A DNA stretch of 64,000 nt from Cellulomonas sp. URHD0024 (GCF_000426185.1 NZ_AUEW01000010.1:1-64000); one strand, 5' to 3'. Numbered from the stretch's first letter, positions 43,586 through 53,747 are shown. Notes: a model not told the origin generated them from the sequence alone. Made by a program: numbers and translations.

Positions 43586-46500
43586 TCACGATGCCAGACA
43601 GCTCGGTCCGAGCAGCGCCTTCAGGTCACCGAAGAGGGACGGCGAGCGCTGGACGCGCAGACCGTGGTCGAGGCGCATGACCGTCGCCCGGCCGGGGCTC
43701 GTGAGCCGGAGGTGGACCTCCGTGACTCCGGGGTGCGTGGCGAGCACCTCGCGCAGGCGCTCGACGACGGGGGCCGTGCACCGCGCGACCGACATCGAGA
43801 CGACCACCGGGGCGTCGGCGGCCTGGCTGACGTCCGGCAGCGAGACCTCCATGGCCTGGAGCTGCATCGTCTCGTCGCGACGCCGCACGCGGCCGCGGAT
43901 GACGACGACCGCGTCCTCGGCCAGCGCGGTGGAGTACGCCAGGTAGGTCTCGCCGAAGAACATGATCTCGACCGAGCCCTCCATGTCCTCGATCGTGACC
44001 GCCGCCCACGGGTTGCCCTGTTTCGACATCTTGCGCTGCAACGACGTGATCAGACCGGCGACGACGACCGTCGAGCCGTCCGGGCGGGCCTCGTCGGCGA
44101 GCAGCGTGGCGATCGAGACGTCCGCTGCGGCCGCGAGCACATGCTCGAGGCCCGACAGCGGGTGGTCCGAGACGTAGAGCCCGAGCATCTCCCGCTCGAA
44201 CGCGAGCCGCTGCTTCTTGTCCCAGTCCGGCAGGTCCGGCACGACGACCGCGAAACCCTGCGTGGCGTCGTCGCCGCCCATGAGGTCGGCGAAGAGGTCG
44301 AACTGACCCTCCGCCTCCTTGCGCTTGACCCCGATGACGGAGTCGACGGCCTGCTCGTGGACGAGCAGCAGGGCGCGGCGCGGGTGGCCCAGCGAGTCGA
44401 ACGCCCCCGCCTTGATCAGCGACTCGATGGTCCGCTTGTTGCAGACGACGGCCGGCACCTTGTCGAGGAAGTCGGTGAACGAGGTGAACTCGCCCTTCTC
44501 CTCGCGCGACCGCACGATGGCGTCGACCACGTTGGCGCCCACGTTACGGACGGCCGTCAGGCCGAAGCGGATGTCCTTGCCGACGGCGGTGAAGTTGGCC
44601 GACGAGGAGTTGACGTCGGGCGGCAGGACCGTGATCCCCATGTGCCGCGCTTCGCCGAGGTACAGGGCCGACTTGTCCTTGTCGTCCCGCACGCTGGTGA
44701 GCAGCGCGGCCATGTACTCCGTCGAGTAGTTCGCCTTCAGGTACGCGGTCCAGTAGGAGATGACCCCGTACGCCGCCGAGTGCGCCTTGTTGAAGGCGTA
44801 GTCCGAGAACGGCAGCAGGATGTCCCACAGCGTCTGGACCGCGCCCATGGAGAATCCGCGCTCGATCATGCCGGCGGAGAAGCCCTCGAACTGCTTGTCC
44901 AGCTCGGACTTCTTCTTCTTGCCCATCGCGCGGCGCAGGATGTCGGCCTGCCCGAGGGAGTACCCGGCGACGCGCTGGGCGATCGCCATCACCTGCTCCT
45001 GGTACACGATCAGGCCGTACGTGGTGCCGAGGATCTCCGCCAGCGGCTCCTCGAGCTCCGGGTGGATCGGGGTGACCGGCTGGGCGCCCGTCTTGCGCAG
45101 CGCGTAGTTGGTGTGCGAGTTGGCACCCATCGGCCCCGGCCGGTAGAGCGCGCCGACGGCCGAGATGTCCTCGAAGTTGTCCGGGCGCATGAGCCGCAGC
45201 AGCGACCGCATGCCGCCGCCGTCGAGCTGGAACACCCCGAGGGTGTCGCCGCGACCCAGGAGCTCGTAGGTCGCCCGGTCGTCGAGCGCGAGATCCTCCA
45301 GGACCACCGGGTCCTTGCCGTTCATCACGATGTTCTCGAGCGCGTCGTCGAGGATCGTCAGGTTCCGGAGCCCGAGGAAGTCCATCTTGATCAGGCCGAG
45401 GCCCTCGGACGTCGGGTAGTCGAACTGCGTGATGACGGCGCCGTCCTGCGGGCGGCGCATGATCGGGATGATGTCGATCAGCGGGTCGCTCGACATGATC
45501 ACACCGGCGGCGTGCACGCCCCACTGCCGCTTCAGCCCCTCGATGCCCTTGGCCAGCTCGACCACGCGCTGCGCCTCGGGGTCCGCGGCGTGGATCTGCC
45601 GGAACTCCTCGGCCTCGTTGTACCGCTTGTCGGCCGGGTCGAAGATGCCCGTGAGCGAGATATCCTTGCCCATGATCGCGGGCGGCATCGCCTTGGTGAG
45701 CTTCTCCCCCATGGCGTACGGCATGCCGAGCAGCCGCGCGGAGTCCTTGAGCGCCTGCTTGGCCTTGATGGTGCCGTAGGTGACGATCTGCGCGACGCGG
45801 TCCTCGCCGTACTTGTCCGTCACGTACCGGATGACCTCGCCGCGACGACGCTCGTCGAAGTCGACGTCGAAGTCGGGCATCGAGACGCGGTCCGGGTTCA
45901 GGAACCGCTCGAAGATCAGGCCGTGCTGGAGGGGGTCGAGGTCGGTGATCCGCATGGCGTACGCCGCCATGGAGCCGGCACCCGAACCACGGCCTGGTCC
46001 GACGCGGATGCCGTTGTTCTTGGCCCAGTTGATGAAGTCGGCGACCACGAGGAAGTACCCCGGGAAGCCCATGCCGGTGATGACCTCGGTCTCGAACTCG
46101 GCCTGCGTGCGCACCTCGTCGGGGATGCCGTCCGGGTAGCGCACGTGCAGGCCGGTCTCGACCTCCTTGATGAACCAGCTGGTCTCGTCCTCGCCCGGCG
46201 GGACCGGGTAGTTCGGCATGTAGTTGGCCGACGTGTTGAACGTGACCTCGCACTGCTCCGCCACGCGCAGGGTGTTGTCGCACGCCTCCGGCAGCTCGGC
46301 CCAGATGCGGCGCATCTCCTCGGCCGACTTCACGTAGAAGCCGTCACCGTCGAACTTGAACCGGTCCGGGTCCGTGAGCGTCGACCCGGAGTTGATCGCG
46401 AGCAGCGCGTCCTGGGAGCCGCGGTCCTCCTGCTTGACGTAGTGCAGGTCGTTGGTGGCGAGCAGCGGCGCACCGATCGTCTCCGCGACCCGCAGCAGGT

Positions 46501-47125
46501 CCTTGAGCACCCGGGTCTCGATGTCGATCCCGTGGTCCATCAGCTCGACGTAGAAGTACTCCTTGCCGAAGATGTCCTGCAGCTCCCCGGCCACGCGTAC
46601 GGCCTCGTCCCACTGGCCCAGGCGCAGCCGGGTCTGGATCTCCCCGGACGGGCACCCGCTGGTGGCGATCAGTCCGCTGCCGTACCGCTGCAGCAGGTCA
46701 CGGTCCATGCGGGGCCACTTGCCCATCTGCCCCTCGAGCGAGGCCAGCGAGCTGGCGCGCATGAGGTTGTGCAGACCCTCGTTGTTCCGGGCCAGCAACG
46801 TCATGTGGGTGTAGGAACCGCGCGCCGAGACGTCGTCCGCCTCCTGGCCCTGCTGACCGAACCGCACCCTCGTCTGGTCGAACCGGCTGGTGCCCGGGGT
46901 GACGTAGGCCTCGACCCCGATGATCGGCTTGATCCCGGCCGCCGTCGCCTTGGACCAGAAGTCGAAGGCGCCGAAGAGATAGCCGTGGTCCGTCGTCGCG
47001 ATGGCCGTCTGGCCGAGCCGCTCGACCTCCGCGAACAGGTCGCCCAGCCGCGCCGCTCCGTCGAGCATCGAGTACTCGGTGTGCACGTGGAGGTGGACGA
47101 AGTCGGAGCCTCCAGCAGATGCCAT
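43586..47125 (-). CDS. dnaE: DNA polymerase III alpha subunit
   Basis: This 1179-residue replicative polymerase has an N-terminal PHP domain (HLHVHTEYSMLDG), the C-family active-site aspartates in PDFDVDFDERRRGE, a VGPGRGSGAGS segment, helix-hairpin-helix and OB domains, and a C-terminal tau-binding region. Length fits DnaE1. The ATG at 47125 gives the usual start ASAGGSDFVHLHVHTEYS and lies 10 nt after the acetyltransferase gene. Confidence 0.97.
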   Translation of the reverse strand: MASAGGSDFVHLHVHTEYSMLDGAARLGDLFAEVERLGQTAIATTDHGYLFGAFDFWSKATAAGIKPIIGVEAYVTPGTSRFDQTRVRFGQQGQEADDVSARGSYTHMTLLARNNEGLHNLMRASSLASLEGQMGKWPRMDRDLLQRYGSGLIATSGCPSGEIQTRLRLGQWDEAVRVAGELQDIFGKEYFYVELMDHGIDIETRVLKDLLRVAETIGAPLLATNDLHYVKQEDRGSQDALLAINSGSTLTDPDRFKFDGDGFYVKSAEEMRRIWAELPEACDNTLRVAEQCEVTFNTSANYMPNYPVPPGEDETSWFIKEVETGLHVRYPDGIPDEVRTQAEFETEVITGMGFPGYFLVVADFINWAKNNGIRVGPGRGSGAGSMAAYAMRITDLDPLQHGLIFERFLNPDRVSMPDFDVDFDERRRGEVIRYVTDKYGEDRVAQIVTYGTIKAKQALKDSARLLGMPYAMGEKLTKAMPPAIMGKDISLTGIFDPADKRYNEAEEFRQIHAADPEAQRVVELAKGIEGLKRQWGVHAAGVIMSSDPLIDIIPIMRRPQDGAVITQFDYPTSEGLGLIKMDFLGLRNLTILDDALENIVMNGKDPVVLEDLALDDRATYELLGRGDTLGVFQLDGGGMRSLLRLMRPDNFEDISAVGALYRPGPMGANSHTNYALRKTGAQPVTPIHPELEEPLAEILGTTYGLIVYQEQVMAIAQRVAGYSLGQADILRRAMGKKKKSELDKQFEGFSAGMIERGFSMGAVQTLWDILLPFSDYAFNKAHSAAYGVISYWTAYLKANYSTEYMAALLTSVRDDKDKSALYLGEARHMGITVLPPDVNSSSANFTAVGKDIRFGLTAVRNVGANVVDAIVRSREEKGEFTSFTDFLDKVPAVVCNKRTIESLIKAGAFDSLGHPRRALLLVHEQAVDSVIGVKRKEAEGQFDLFADLMGGDDATQGFAVVVPDLPDWDKKQRLAFEREMLGLYVSDHPLSGLEHVLAAAADVSIATLLADEARPDGSTVVVAGLITSLQRKMSKQGNPWAAVTIEDMEGSVEIMFFGETYLAYSTALAEDAVVVIRGRVRRRDETMQLQAMEVSLPDVSQAADAPVVVSMSVARCTAPVVERLREVLATHPGVTEVHLRLTSPGRATVMRLDHGLRVQRSPSLFGDLKALLGPSCLAS

Positions 47126-47135
47126 GCGGGCGATC

Positions 47136-47642
47136 CTACGTGGCGGGGCCGACACCCTCCGGCGCGTCGTCCGCCGTGTCGGTGCCGGTGATCACCTTCA
47201 CCGCATCCCGGTGCCAGATGGCCTCGTCGAGGTACCGCTCGGGCCGCGCGACGTAGCCCAGCCGGGCGTAGAAACCGAGCGCCTGCTCCTGCGCGCTGAG
47301 CTCCACGGACACGCGCCCGTCGACTCCGTAGCGCTCGAGCGCCGACGCCTCCAGCGCGGTCATGAGGAGCGCTCCGACGCCCCTCCCGCGCGCCGCAGCC
47401 TCGACCGCGACCCTGCCGATGTGAGCCGGCTCGCCCGCGTGGTGTGGCGGCAGCAGCCTGGCCGTGCCGAGGGCGGTGCCGTCGTCGTCGAGCGCCACGA
47501 CGTGCAACGTTCTCGGGTCCTGGTCGCGGGCGTCGATCTCCGCGAGCGGGTCGACGCCCTGCTCGTTCACGAACACCGTCATGCGGATCGCGTTCATGGC
47601 CGCACGGAGCTCGTCGGTGTCCACCGGCACGACCCGGATCAC
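47136..47642 (-). CDS. GNAT-family acetyltransferase
   Basis: This 168-residue acetyl-CoA-dependent transferase has MTVFVNEQGVDP near the start, as in ElaA-like members, and the acetyl-CoA loop VEAAARGRGVGALLM. The FYARLGYV segment closes the fold. The substrate is unknown. The GTG at 47642 overlaps the stop of a tiny frame that itself overlaps rluD, so it is probably translated by coupling. Confidence 0.85.
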   Translation of the reverse strand: MIRVVPVDTDELRAAMNAIRMTVFVNEQGVDPLAEIDARDQDPRTLHVVALDDDGTALGTARLLPPHHAGEPAHIGRVAVEAAARGRGVGALLMTALEASALERYGVDGRVSVELSAQEQALGFYARLGYVARPERYLDEAIWHRDAVKVITGTDTADDAPEGVGPAT

Positions 47643-47728
47643 GCGGACGCGCCCCGCAGCGTCAGGTGCACGGCGGCGGTGCCGGTCCACGGCGCCCGCG
47701 CGCCCCGGGTCCGGCGCTCCAGGGTCAC
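47639..47728 (-). CDS. possible 29-residue coupled miniprotein
   Basis: A GTG overlapping the rluD stop (GTGA) opens a 29-codon frame, [15 protein letters not shown] through LTLRGASA, that ends in TGA overlapping the GTG of the acetyltransferase gene. It is basic and has no known domain. It may simply carry ribosomes from rluD to the next gene. Nothing beyond the exact double overlap supports it. Confidence 0.3.
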   Translation of the reverse strand: MTLERRTRGARAPWTGTAAVHLTLRGASA

Positions 47729-48663
47729 GCGTAGCCGTCCTGCAGGGTCGCCAGCGCACGCGCCAGGTCCTGCGGGTACTCGCTCGTCAGCTCGAGCCAG
47801 TCGCCGGTGCTCGGGTGGTGGAAGCCCAGCCGCTTGGCGTGCAGCCACTGCCGTGTCAGGTGCACCCGCGCCGCCAGCGTGGGATCCGCACCGTAGGTGA
47901 GGTCTCCGACGCACGGATGCCGCAGCGCCGCGAAGTGCACGCGGATCTGGTGCGTGCGACCCGTCTCCAGGTGCACCTCCACCAGCGACGCCGCCGGAAG
48001 CATCTCGAGGACCTCGTAGTGCGTGACCGAGGGCTTGCCGTCCGCGACCACCGCGAACTTCCAGTCCGAGCTGGGGTGCCGGCCGATGGGTGCGTCGATG
48101 GTTCCGGTCGTCGGCTCCGGATGACCCTGCACCAGCGCGTGGTAGACCTTCTCGACCGTGCGCTCCTTGAACGCCCGCTTGAGCACCGTGTAGGCGTGCT
48201 CGCTCTTCGCGACCACCATGAGGCCGGACGTGCCGACGTCGAGCCGGTGCACGATCCCTTGTCGCTCCGCCGCCCCCGAGGTCGAGATGCGGTAGCCGGT
48301 AGCCAGCAGTGCGCCGACGACCGTCGGACCGACCCATCCCGGCGACGGGTGCGCAGCGACACCGACGGGCTTGTCGATGACGACGACGTCGTCGTCGTCG
48401 TACACGATCGTCATGCCCGGAACGGGCTCGGCGACGATCTCGACGCCTGCCGCGGGCACGACGTCGGGGATCTCGACCTCGAGCCAGCCGCCCGCGAGCA
48501 ACCGGTCCGACTTGCCGAGCTCCTTGCCGTCCACGTGCACGCCGCCGGCCTCCGCGATCTCCGCCGCACGGGTACGGGACAGGCCCAAGAGGCGCGACAG
48601 GGCCGCGTCGACGCGTTCGCCCACGAGCCCGTCGGGCACGGGCATCGCGCGGGTCTCAGGCAT
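47725..48663 (-). CDS. rluD: RluD-family 23S rRNA pseudouridine synthase
   Basis: This 312-residue protein has an S4 domain (about 15-80) followed by the pseudouridine synthase fold with catalytic Asp in [12 protein letters not shown] and the GRTHQIRVH motif. By analogy to RluD it modifies helix 69 of 23S rRNA. The ATG overlaps the lspA stop by 8 nt, and the lspA-rluD pairing is common in Gram-positive bacteria. Confidence 0.93.
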   Translation of the reverse strand: MPETRAMPVPDGLVGERVDAALSRLLGLSRTRAAEIAEAGGVHVDGKELGKSDRLLAGGWLEVEIPDVVPAAGVEIVAEPVPGMTIVYDDDDVVVIDKPVGVAAHPSPGWVGPTVVGALLATGYRISTSGAAERQGIVHRLDVGTSGLMVVAKSEHAYTVLKRAFKERTVEKVYHALVQGHPEPTTGTIDAPIGRHPSSDWKFAVVADGKPSVTHYEVLEMLPAASLVEVHLETGRTHQIRVHFAALRHPCVGDLTYGADPTLAARVHLTRQWLHAKRLGFHHPSTGDWLELTSEYPQDLARALATLQDGYA

Positions 48664-49333
48664 TCTGCTCGGACGCGTCGGTCGAGCCGTCGGCGGGCTG
48701 GGGCTCGGCCGTGCGGACGACGGACTCGTCCTCCGCGCCCGGGTCGTCGAGGCCGGTCGAGGACGCGGTCTCGTTCGTGGCCCCGTCACCGGCCCGCACG
48801 TCACGCGACCCGTCGATGTGCACGCCGGTGGCGGCGAGAACCACGATCATGAGGGCAGCGACCACGATCGCGATGTCGGCGACATTGCCGACGAAGAAGT
48901 CCCAGTACGCGATGAAGTCGACCACCTTGCCGCGCGCGAAGCCTGTGTCGGTGACGCGGAACAGACGGTCGCCCAGGTTCCCGAGCGCGCCGCCGAGCAG
49001 GAGCCCGAGGGCGATCGCCCAGCCGCGCGATCCCATCCTGCGGCTGGCCCGGACGATGAAGACGATCACCGCGACCGCGACGAGCGTCAGCAGCCAGGTC
49101 ATCCCCGTGGCGATCGACAGGGCCGCGCCAGGATTGCGCACCAGCTCCAGACCCAGCAGGACACCGACCAGGTCACGCCTGACGTAGGGCGTCAGGTTGT
49201 TCAGCGCCCACACCTTCGTCAGCTGGTCGAGGACCAGCACGACGACCGTGATCGACGAGAACAGGACCAGCAGCCGGCGCCGGCGCTGATTCGCCGTGGA
49301 CGCGACGGCAGGATCGTCCGAGGTGATGGGCAC
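48656..49333 (-). CDS. lspA: Lipoprotein signal peptidase II
   Basis: This membrane aspartyl protease removes signal peptides from prolipoproteins. It has four transmembrane helices and the conserved [17 protein letters not shown] (118-124), VVDF and NVADIAI segments; the catalytic pair is probably Asp 139 and Asp 153. The 225-residue length exceeds the usual 160-180 because of an acidic, Ser/Thr-rich C-terminal tail of about 55 residues. The start is a GTG. Confidence 0.95.
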   Translation of the reverse strand: MPITSDDPAVASTANQRRRRLLVLFSSITVVVLVLDQLTKVWALNNLTPYVRRDLVGVLLGLELVRNPGAALSIATGMTWLLTLVAVAVIVFIVRASRRMGSRGWAIALGLLLGGALGNLGDRLFRVTDTGFARGKVVDFIAYWDFFVGNVADIAIVVAALMIVVLAATGVHIDGSRDVRAGDGATNETASSTGLDDPGAEDESVVRTAEPQPADGSTDASEQNA

Positions 49334-49353
49334 CGCAGGAGTCTACGTGCGCG

Positions 49354-49815
49354 TCAGCGACGTTCTTCGCGCTGCTTGCACTCGACGCACAGGCCGGCCC
49401 GCGGGAACGCCTGCAGGCGCGCCTTGCCGATCGCGCGGCCGCAGGACTCGCAGGCGGCGAACGTGCCGTTGGAGATCCGTGCGAGAGCACGCTGCGTCTG
49501 CGAGAGCAGGTCGCGTGTGTTGTTGACGAGCGTCAGCTCCTGCTCGCGCTCGAGCGCGGACGAGCCGGAGTCCGCCTGGTCGTCGCCCGCACCGTCGCCC
49601 GAGTTGCGCAGCAGGTCCGAGAGCTCGGCGTCGGCCGCGGCGAGCTCGCTGGTCAAGCGGTCGATGTCGCCCGTGAGCTCTTCGGCGATGTCCTTGACCT
49701 CGCGTGCGGTCCAGGCCTTCTCCCCGTCACGGACGGGCAGCCCGCGAACGACCTTGGCCAGCTCCTTGGTGTCGGTGCTGACGTCGATCGCGCTCAGTGC
49801 ATCGTTGATGGCCAC
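49354..49815 (-). CDS. DksA/TraR C4-type zinc finger protein
   Basis: This protein of about 153 residues has a helical N-terminal part rich in acidic residues and a C-terminal zinc finger CESCG...CVECK. DksA/TraR proteins reach into the RNA polymerase secondary channel; the acidic coiled-coil tip of true DksA is not clearly recognisable here. The GTG at 49815, with a G-rich AGGGGGG upstream, is preferred over a longer frame that runs into the hairpin region. Confidence 0.82.
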   Translation of the reverse strand: MAINDALSAIDVSTDTKELAKVVRGLPVRDGEKAWTAREVKDIAEELTGDIDRLTSELAAADAELSDLLRNSGDGAGDDQADSGSSALEREQELTLVNNTRDLLSQTQRALARISNGTFAACESCGRAIGKARLQAFPRAGLCVECKQREERR

Positions 49816-49873
49816 TTGGATGGCCCCCCTGTCCTCGAAGTCACGTGACTGTATGCGGGTGTCGGACCGGACA

Positions 49874-49947
49874 CAACACAACACGCCGGGTGAAACCCGG
49901 CACTCCGCTCAGAGCGGACGCGGGGTTGCACCCGGCGTGGTGTGTTG
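49874..49947 (-). terminator. large inverted repeat after divIVA
   Basis: Two 19-nt arms (49874-49892 and 49929-49947) pair with one mismatch. Inside, AACCC pairs with GGGTT and TCCGCT (49904-49909) pairs with AGCGGA (49913-49918), so nearly the whole 74 nt folds. It lies 57 nt past the divIVA stop and in front of the DksA-like gene, so it probably ends the cell-division transcript. Confidence 0.7.
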
Positions 49948-50004
49948 CGACGAACCCGACCTGACCTGTGGTGATGCTGTGACGCAGAGCCGGACGGGTG
50001 GCCG

Positions 50005-50688
50005 TCAGAGGTTCTGCGCGTCTCCGACCGTCTGCGGCTGTCCGGAACGCGGCGGCAGCGCGTTGCCCCGGTTGTCCAGGTCGCCGAGCAGGTTCTCGAG
50101 GTAGCTCTTGAGGCGCGTGCGGTAGTCCCGCTCGAACACCCGGAGCTCGTCGATCTTGCGCTCGAGGAGCGAGCGCTCCTGCTCGAGCTGTCCGAGCGTG
50201 CGCTGCGACGTCTCCTCAGCCTCCCGCACGATGCGGTTCGCCTGGCTCTTGGCCTCGCCGACGAGTCGGTCCGACTCCTCCTGGCCGCTGCGCACGTAGT
50301 CGTCGTGCAGCTTCTGGGCCAGAGCGAGCATCCCGGTGGCCGACTCAGGCTCGCTGGCGCGGGGCGCATCGGCGACAGGAGCGACGACCGGGGCCGGCGC
50401 CGCGATCGGGGCCGCGACGACCGGCGCCGGTGCCGGAACGGGCTCGGGGGCAGGCTCGGGCTTGGCGAGCGGGGCCGGCTGCTGGGCTCCCGCGCGGCTC
50501 AGCTCGGCGATGCGGCGCTCGGCGGCCGCAAGCTTGGTCTTGAGGTCGTCGTTCTCCCCCTGAAGGTCGCGGAGGGTGTTGACGACCTCGTCGAGGAAGT
50601 CGTCGACCTCGTCCTGGTCGTATCCCTCGCGGAACTTCGTGGCCTGGAACTTCTTGTTCAGGACCTCGTCTGCGGTCAGCAGGGCCAT
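50005..50688 (-). CDS. divIVA: DivIVA/Wag31 polar growth protein
   Basis: This 227-residue coiled-coil scaffold gathers at poles and septa and guides cell-wall growth. The N-terminal lipid-binding domain ALLTADEVLNKKFQATKFREGYDQDEVDDFLDEV is typical. A Pro/Ala-rich linker (about 85-120) joins it to a second long coiled coil (about 125-205). The ATG at 50688 has AGAGG upstream; the frame's extension lacks family similarity. Confidence 0.95.
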   Translation of the reverse strand: MALLTADEVLNKKFQATKFREGYDQDEVDDFLDEVVNTLRDLQGENDDLKTKLAAAERRIAELSRAGAQQPAPLAKPEPAPEPVPAPAPVVAAPIAAPAPVVAPVADAPRASEPESATGMLALAQKLHDDYVRSGQEESDRLVGEAKSQANRIVREAEETSQRTLGQLEQERSLLERKIDELRVFERDYRTRLKSYLENLLGDLDNRGNALPPRSGQPQTVGDAQNL

Positions 50689-50829
50689 CGTCGTCACCTC
50701 TGTCGGTAGAGCTTGTCGGCTGGCTAGCCGGTCCGGCGGCAGTCCACCGACCGCCACGGGCCACGGTATCGGAGAAAGTCCTCGGTGCACGTCCCTACGA
50801 CACGCCCACGGACGGGTGGTTCGGTGCCC

Positions 50830-51105
50830 TCAGAGCACCTGGAGAAGGATCACGCACGCGATGAAGAGGACCGTGAATGCCAGATCCAGGCTGACCGAGC
50901 CGATCCTCACCGGAGGCAGGATCCGCCTCAGGGCCTTCAGCGGCGGGTCCGTCACGGAGTAGGTCACCTCGGCGATCACGAGGGCGACACCGGACGGACG
51001 CCACTCACGCGCGAAGAACTGCACCCAGTCCAGAACGAGTCGAACCAGCAGGATCAGGAAGAAGACCAGGACGATGAAGTACAGGACCGACAGGACGAGT
51101 TGCAC
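50830..51105 (-). CDS. YggT-family membrane protein
   Basis: This 91-residue protein has two hydrophobic segments (about 1-25 and 68-90) flanking a conserved loop with RPSGVALVIAEVTYSVTDPPLKALRRILPP. YggT proteins are found with sepF in division clusters; they are thought to help division or osmotic stress resistance. It lies 3 nt after sepF. Confidence 0.92.
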   Translation of the reverse strand: MQLVLSVLYFIVLVFFLILLVRLVLDWVQFFAREWRPSGVALVIAEVTYSVTDPPLKALRRILPPVRIGSVSLDLAFTVLFIACVILLQVL

Positions 51106-51108
51106 GCG

Positions 51109-51597
51109 TCAGCTCTGGTTGTAGAAGCCTGCGCGCGTCGGCTGCTCGGCCGGGGTGGGGGCCTCGCCCGCCACCTCGACGTGCGCCGGCGACAGCAGGA
51201 AGACCTTGCTGGTCACGCGCTCGATCGCGCCGTGCAGCCCGAAGATCAGGCCCGCGGAGAAGTCGACGAGACGCTTGGCGTCCGCGTCGTCCATGTCCGT
51301 CAGGTTCATGATCACCGGCGTGCCCTCGCGGAACGCCTCGCCGATCTTGCGGGCGTCGTTGTACGACCTCGGGTGGATCGTCGTGATCCGCCGCAGCTCG
51401 CCCGCTGGAGCGGGCGCCGGGACCGCCTGCGTCGGCACGGCCGAACGGGTCGGGCGGTGCAGCGGCGTGACCTGGGCCTCGTACTCGGTCGGCACAGCGA
51501 CCTCCCCGTCGTCATAGTCCTCGAGGTAGTCCTCGTGCTCGGCCCTGTCGTCGGCCAGGCCGAGGTACAGCATCGTCTTGCGCAGCGCTCCGGCCAT
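51109..51597 (-). CDS. sepF: Cell division protein SepF
   Basis: This 162-residue FtsZ membrane anchor is essential in actinobacteria, which lack FtsA. It has an N-terminal amphipathic helix ([14 protein letters not shown]), a variable acidic/Pro linker and the SepF core [31 protein letters not shown]...DFSAGLIFG. It lies downstream of ftsZ-pgeF; the usual yggS gene between pgeF and sepF is missing here. Confidence 0.96.
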   Translation of the reverse strand: MAGALRKTMLYLGLADDRAEHEDYLEDYDDGEVAVPTEYEAQVTPLHRPTRSAVPTQAVPAPAPAGELRRITTIHPRSYNDARKIGEAFREGTPVIMNLTDMDDADAKRLVDFSAGLIFGLHGAIERVTSKVFLLSPAHVEVAGEAPTPAEQPTRAGFYNQS

Positions 51598-51750
51598 CGC
51601 CTTGGCTCCCTCCCCGCATTTCTGCGGACCACCCCGGAGCCCGCGCCGGACCCTGCCGGGTCACGAAGACGCTGATGGGCTCCCTCTGCCGGTCACGCTA
51701 GCAACGGGCGCCCGCGCACGACGTCGCGACACGCCCGCGCACCGGTGCGT

Positions 51751-52476
51751 TCATGCAGCGGGCGGCCTCACGACGCCGGCCGATCGGCCCGTGCGCGCCG
51801 AGCGCCGGAACGAGAACAGGTCGCCGTCTGTGAAGGTGTCCCGCTCGGAGACCGTGACGTCCAGCACGCCCAGTCCTCGCAGCACCGCAACTACGCCGGC
51901 TGGCAGGTCGAGCGACGGGGTTCCCCAGGAGGTGGTCGCGAACGTCTCCGGGACGACCCCGGCGACCTCGTCGCGCAGCTCGGCGGGTACCTCGTAGGAG
52001 CGACCCGAGATCGCCGGTCCGGTCGCCGCGCGGATGCGGTCGACGCCCGCGCCCGCATGGACCATGGCGGACACCGCGGTCTGCAGCACACCGGACACCA
52101 GTCCCCGGCGCCCGGCGTGCACCGCGGCGACGACACCAGCCGACGCGTCGGCGAGCAGTACCGGGACGCAGTCCGCCACCAGCACCCCGACCGCCACGTC
52201 CGGCGAGGTCGCGACGAGCGCGTCAGCCTCGCCCGCCGGCGCGCCTGACGGGCCGGCCAGGACCACCACACCGGTCCCGTGCACCTGGGTGGCGTAGACC
52301 ACCGGCACGCCGACCCAGTCGTCGAGCACCGCGCGGTTGCGCGCGACCGTCGCCGGGTCGTCGCCGACGGCGAGCCCGAGGTTCAGCGAGTCGTACGGCG
52401 CGAGACTGGACCCACCGCGTCGCGTGCTGAAGCCCGCGCGCACCCCGGCCCCGAGATCGACGCCGTCGACGAGCAC
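51751..52476 (-). CDS. pgeF: Purine nucleoside phosphorylase-like laccase-domain protein (YfiH/YlmD)
   Basis: This 241-residue member of the family formerly called polyphenol oxidase has the zinc ligands His 66 (QVHG), Cys 102 (ADCVP) and His 119 (VHAGRRG). Characterised members act on purine nucleosides, and a role in peptidoglycan amino-acid correction was reported for E. coli. It follows ftsZ by 5 nt, its usual place. Confidence 0.92.
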   Translation of the reverse strand: MLVDGVDLGAGVRAGFSTRRGGSSLAPYDSLNLGLAVGDDPATVARNRAVLDDWVGVPVVYATQVHGTGVVVLAGPSGAPAGEADALVATSPDVAVGVLVADCVPVLLADASAGVVAAVHAGRRGLVSGVLQTAVSAMVHAGAGVDRIRAATGPAISGRSYEVPAELRDEVAGVVPETFATTSWGTPSLDLPAGVVAVLRGLGVLDVTVSERDTFTDGDLFSFRRSARTGRSAGVVRPPAA

Positions 52477-52481
52477 CGGAC

Positions 52482-53747
52482 CTACTTGAGGAAGTCCGGC
52501 ACGTCGAGCTCGTCGCGCTCACGGTCGCGGCGCGGCGCGTCCTCGGTGAAGATGCGCGGCACCTCGAGCGCTCCGGTGATCGGCGTGGGCTCCGCCTCCG
52601 TCGACAGGAACGCGGGGACGTCGGGCTGCGTCGCACCGGCGTACGCGCCGACCGGGACCCGGACATCCTCGCGCTCGGCGACCGGCCGCTGTGCGGGCAC
52701 CTGCGCCGGGACGCTCGCGGGAGCCGGCGCCGTGCGGACCGCACCGGCGGAGTTGCCCGAGACCTGGCCGAGCGCACGCGCGTCACGGCGGACGGTGGGC
52801 GAGCCGCTGTCGAACCCGGCCGCGATGACCGTGACCCGGACCTCGTCGCCGAGAGCGTCGTCGATGACCGCGCCGAAGATGATGTTGGCCTCGGGGTGGG
52901 CGGCCTCCTGGACCAGTCGCGCGGCCTCGTTGATCTCGAACAGGCCGAGGTCCGAGCCGCCCTGGATGGACAGCAGGACGCCGTGCGCGCCGTCGATGCT
53001 GGCCTCGAGCAGCGGCGACGAGATCGCCATCTCGGCCGCCTGGACCGCACGGTCGTCGCCCCGGGCGAAGCCGATGCCCATGAGCGCGGAACCCGCACCC
53101 TGCATGACCGACTTCACGTCGGCGAAGTCGAGGTTGATCAGGCCGGGAGTCGTGATGAGGTCCGTGATGCCCTGCACGCCCGAGAGCAGCACCTGGTCCG
53201 CCGAGTGGAACGCGTCGAGCACCGACACGGACCGGTCCGAGATCTGGAGCAGGCGGTCGTTCGGGATCACGATGAGCGTGTCGACCTCGGCGCGCAGGGC
53301 CTCGATGCCCGAGTCTGCCTGGACCGAGCGGCGGCGACCCTCGAAGGTGAACGGTCGCGTGACGACACCGATGGTCAGCGCGCCGAGCGAGCGTGCGATC
53401 CGTGCGACGACCGGGGCCCCACCGGTGCCGGTGCCGCCACCCTCGCCCGCGGTGACGAAGACCATGTCCGCACCGCGCAGGACGTCCTCGATCTCGTCCT
53501 TGTGGTCCTCGGCGGCCTTCTTGCCGACCTCGGGGTCCGCGCCTGCGCCGAGGCCGCGCGTCAGCTCGCGGCCGATGTCGAGCTTCACGTCCGCGTCCGA
53601 CATCAGCAGCGCCTGGGCGTCCGTGTTCACGGCGATGAACTCGACACCCTTGAGGCCGACCTCGATCATGCGGTTCACGGCGTTGACGCCGCCGCCGCCG
53701 ATGCCGACGACCTTGATGACCGCCAGGTAGTTCTGCGGAGCTGCCAC
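52482..53747 (-). CDS. ftsZ: Cell division protein FtsZ
   Basis: This 421-residue tubulin-like GTPase forms the division ring. The GTP-binding loop GGGTGTGG lies at 103-110 and the T7 loop is [13 protein letters not shown] Pro/Ala-rich linker precedes the conserved tail [10 protein letters not shown] that binds SepF. The GTG at 53747 gives the family start [20 protein letters not shown] lies about 9 nt upstream. It has its own promoter in the 221-nt gap after ftsQ. Confidence 0.98.
   Translation of the reverse strand: MAAPQNYLAVIKVVGIGGGGVNAVNRMIEVGLKGVEFIAVNTDAQALLMSDADVKLDIGRELTRGLGAGADPEVGKKAAEDHKDEIEDVLRGADMVFVTAGEGGGTGTGGAPVVARIARSLGALTIGVVTRPFTFEGRRRSVQADSGIEALRAEVDTLIVIPNDRLLQISDRSVSVLDAFHSADQVLLSGVQGITDLITTPGLINLDFADVKSVMQGAGSALMGIGFARGDDRAVQAAEMAISSPLLEASIDGAHGVLLSIQGGSDLGLFEINEAARLVQEAAHPEANIIFGAVIDDALGDEVRVTVIAAGFDSGSPTVRRDARALGQVSGNSAGAVRTAPAPASVPAQVPAQRPVAEREDVRVPVGAYAGATQPDVPAFLSTEAEPTPITGALEVPRIFTEDAPRRDRERDELDVPDFLK

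Noticed and set aside
43664..47191. A 1175-codon open frame antisense to dnaE
   Set aside because: Very low stop frequency at high GC explains it. It is Arg/Asp/Val/Gly-rich, has no domain, and mirrors dnaE codons.
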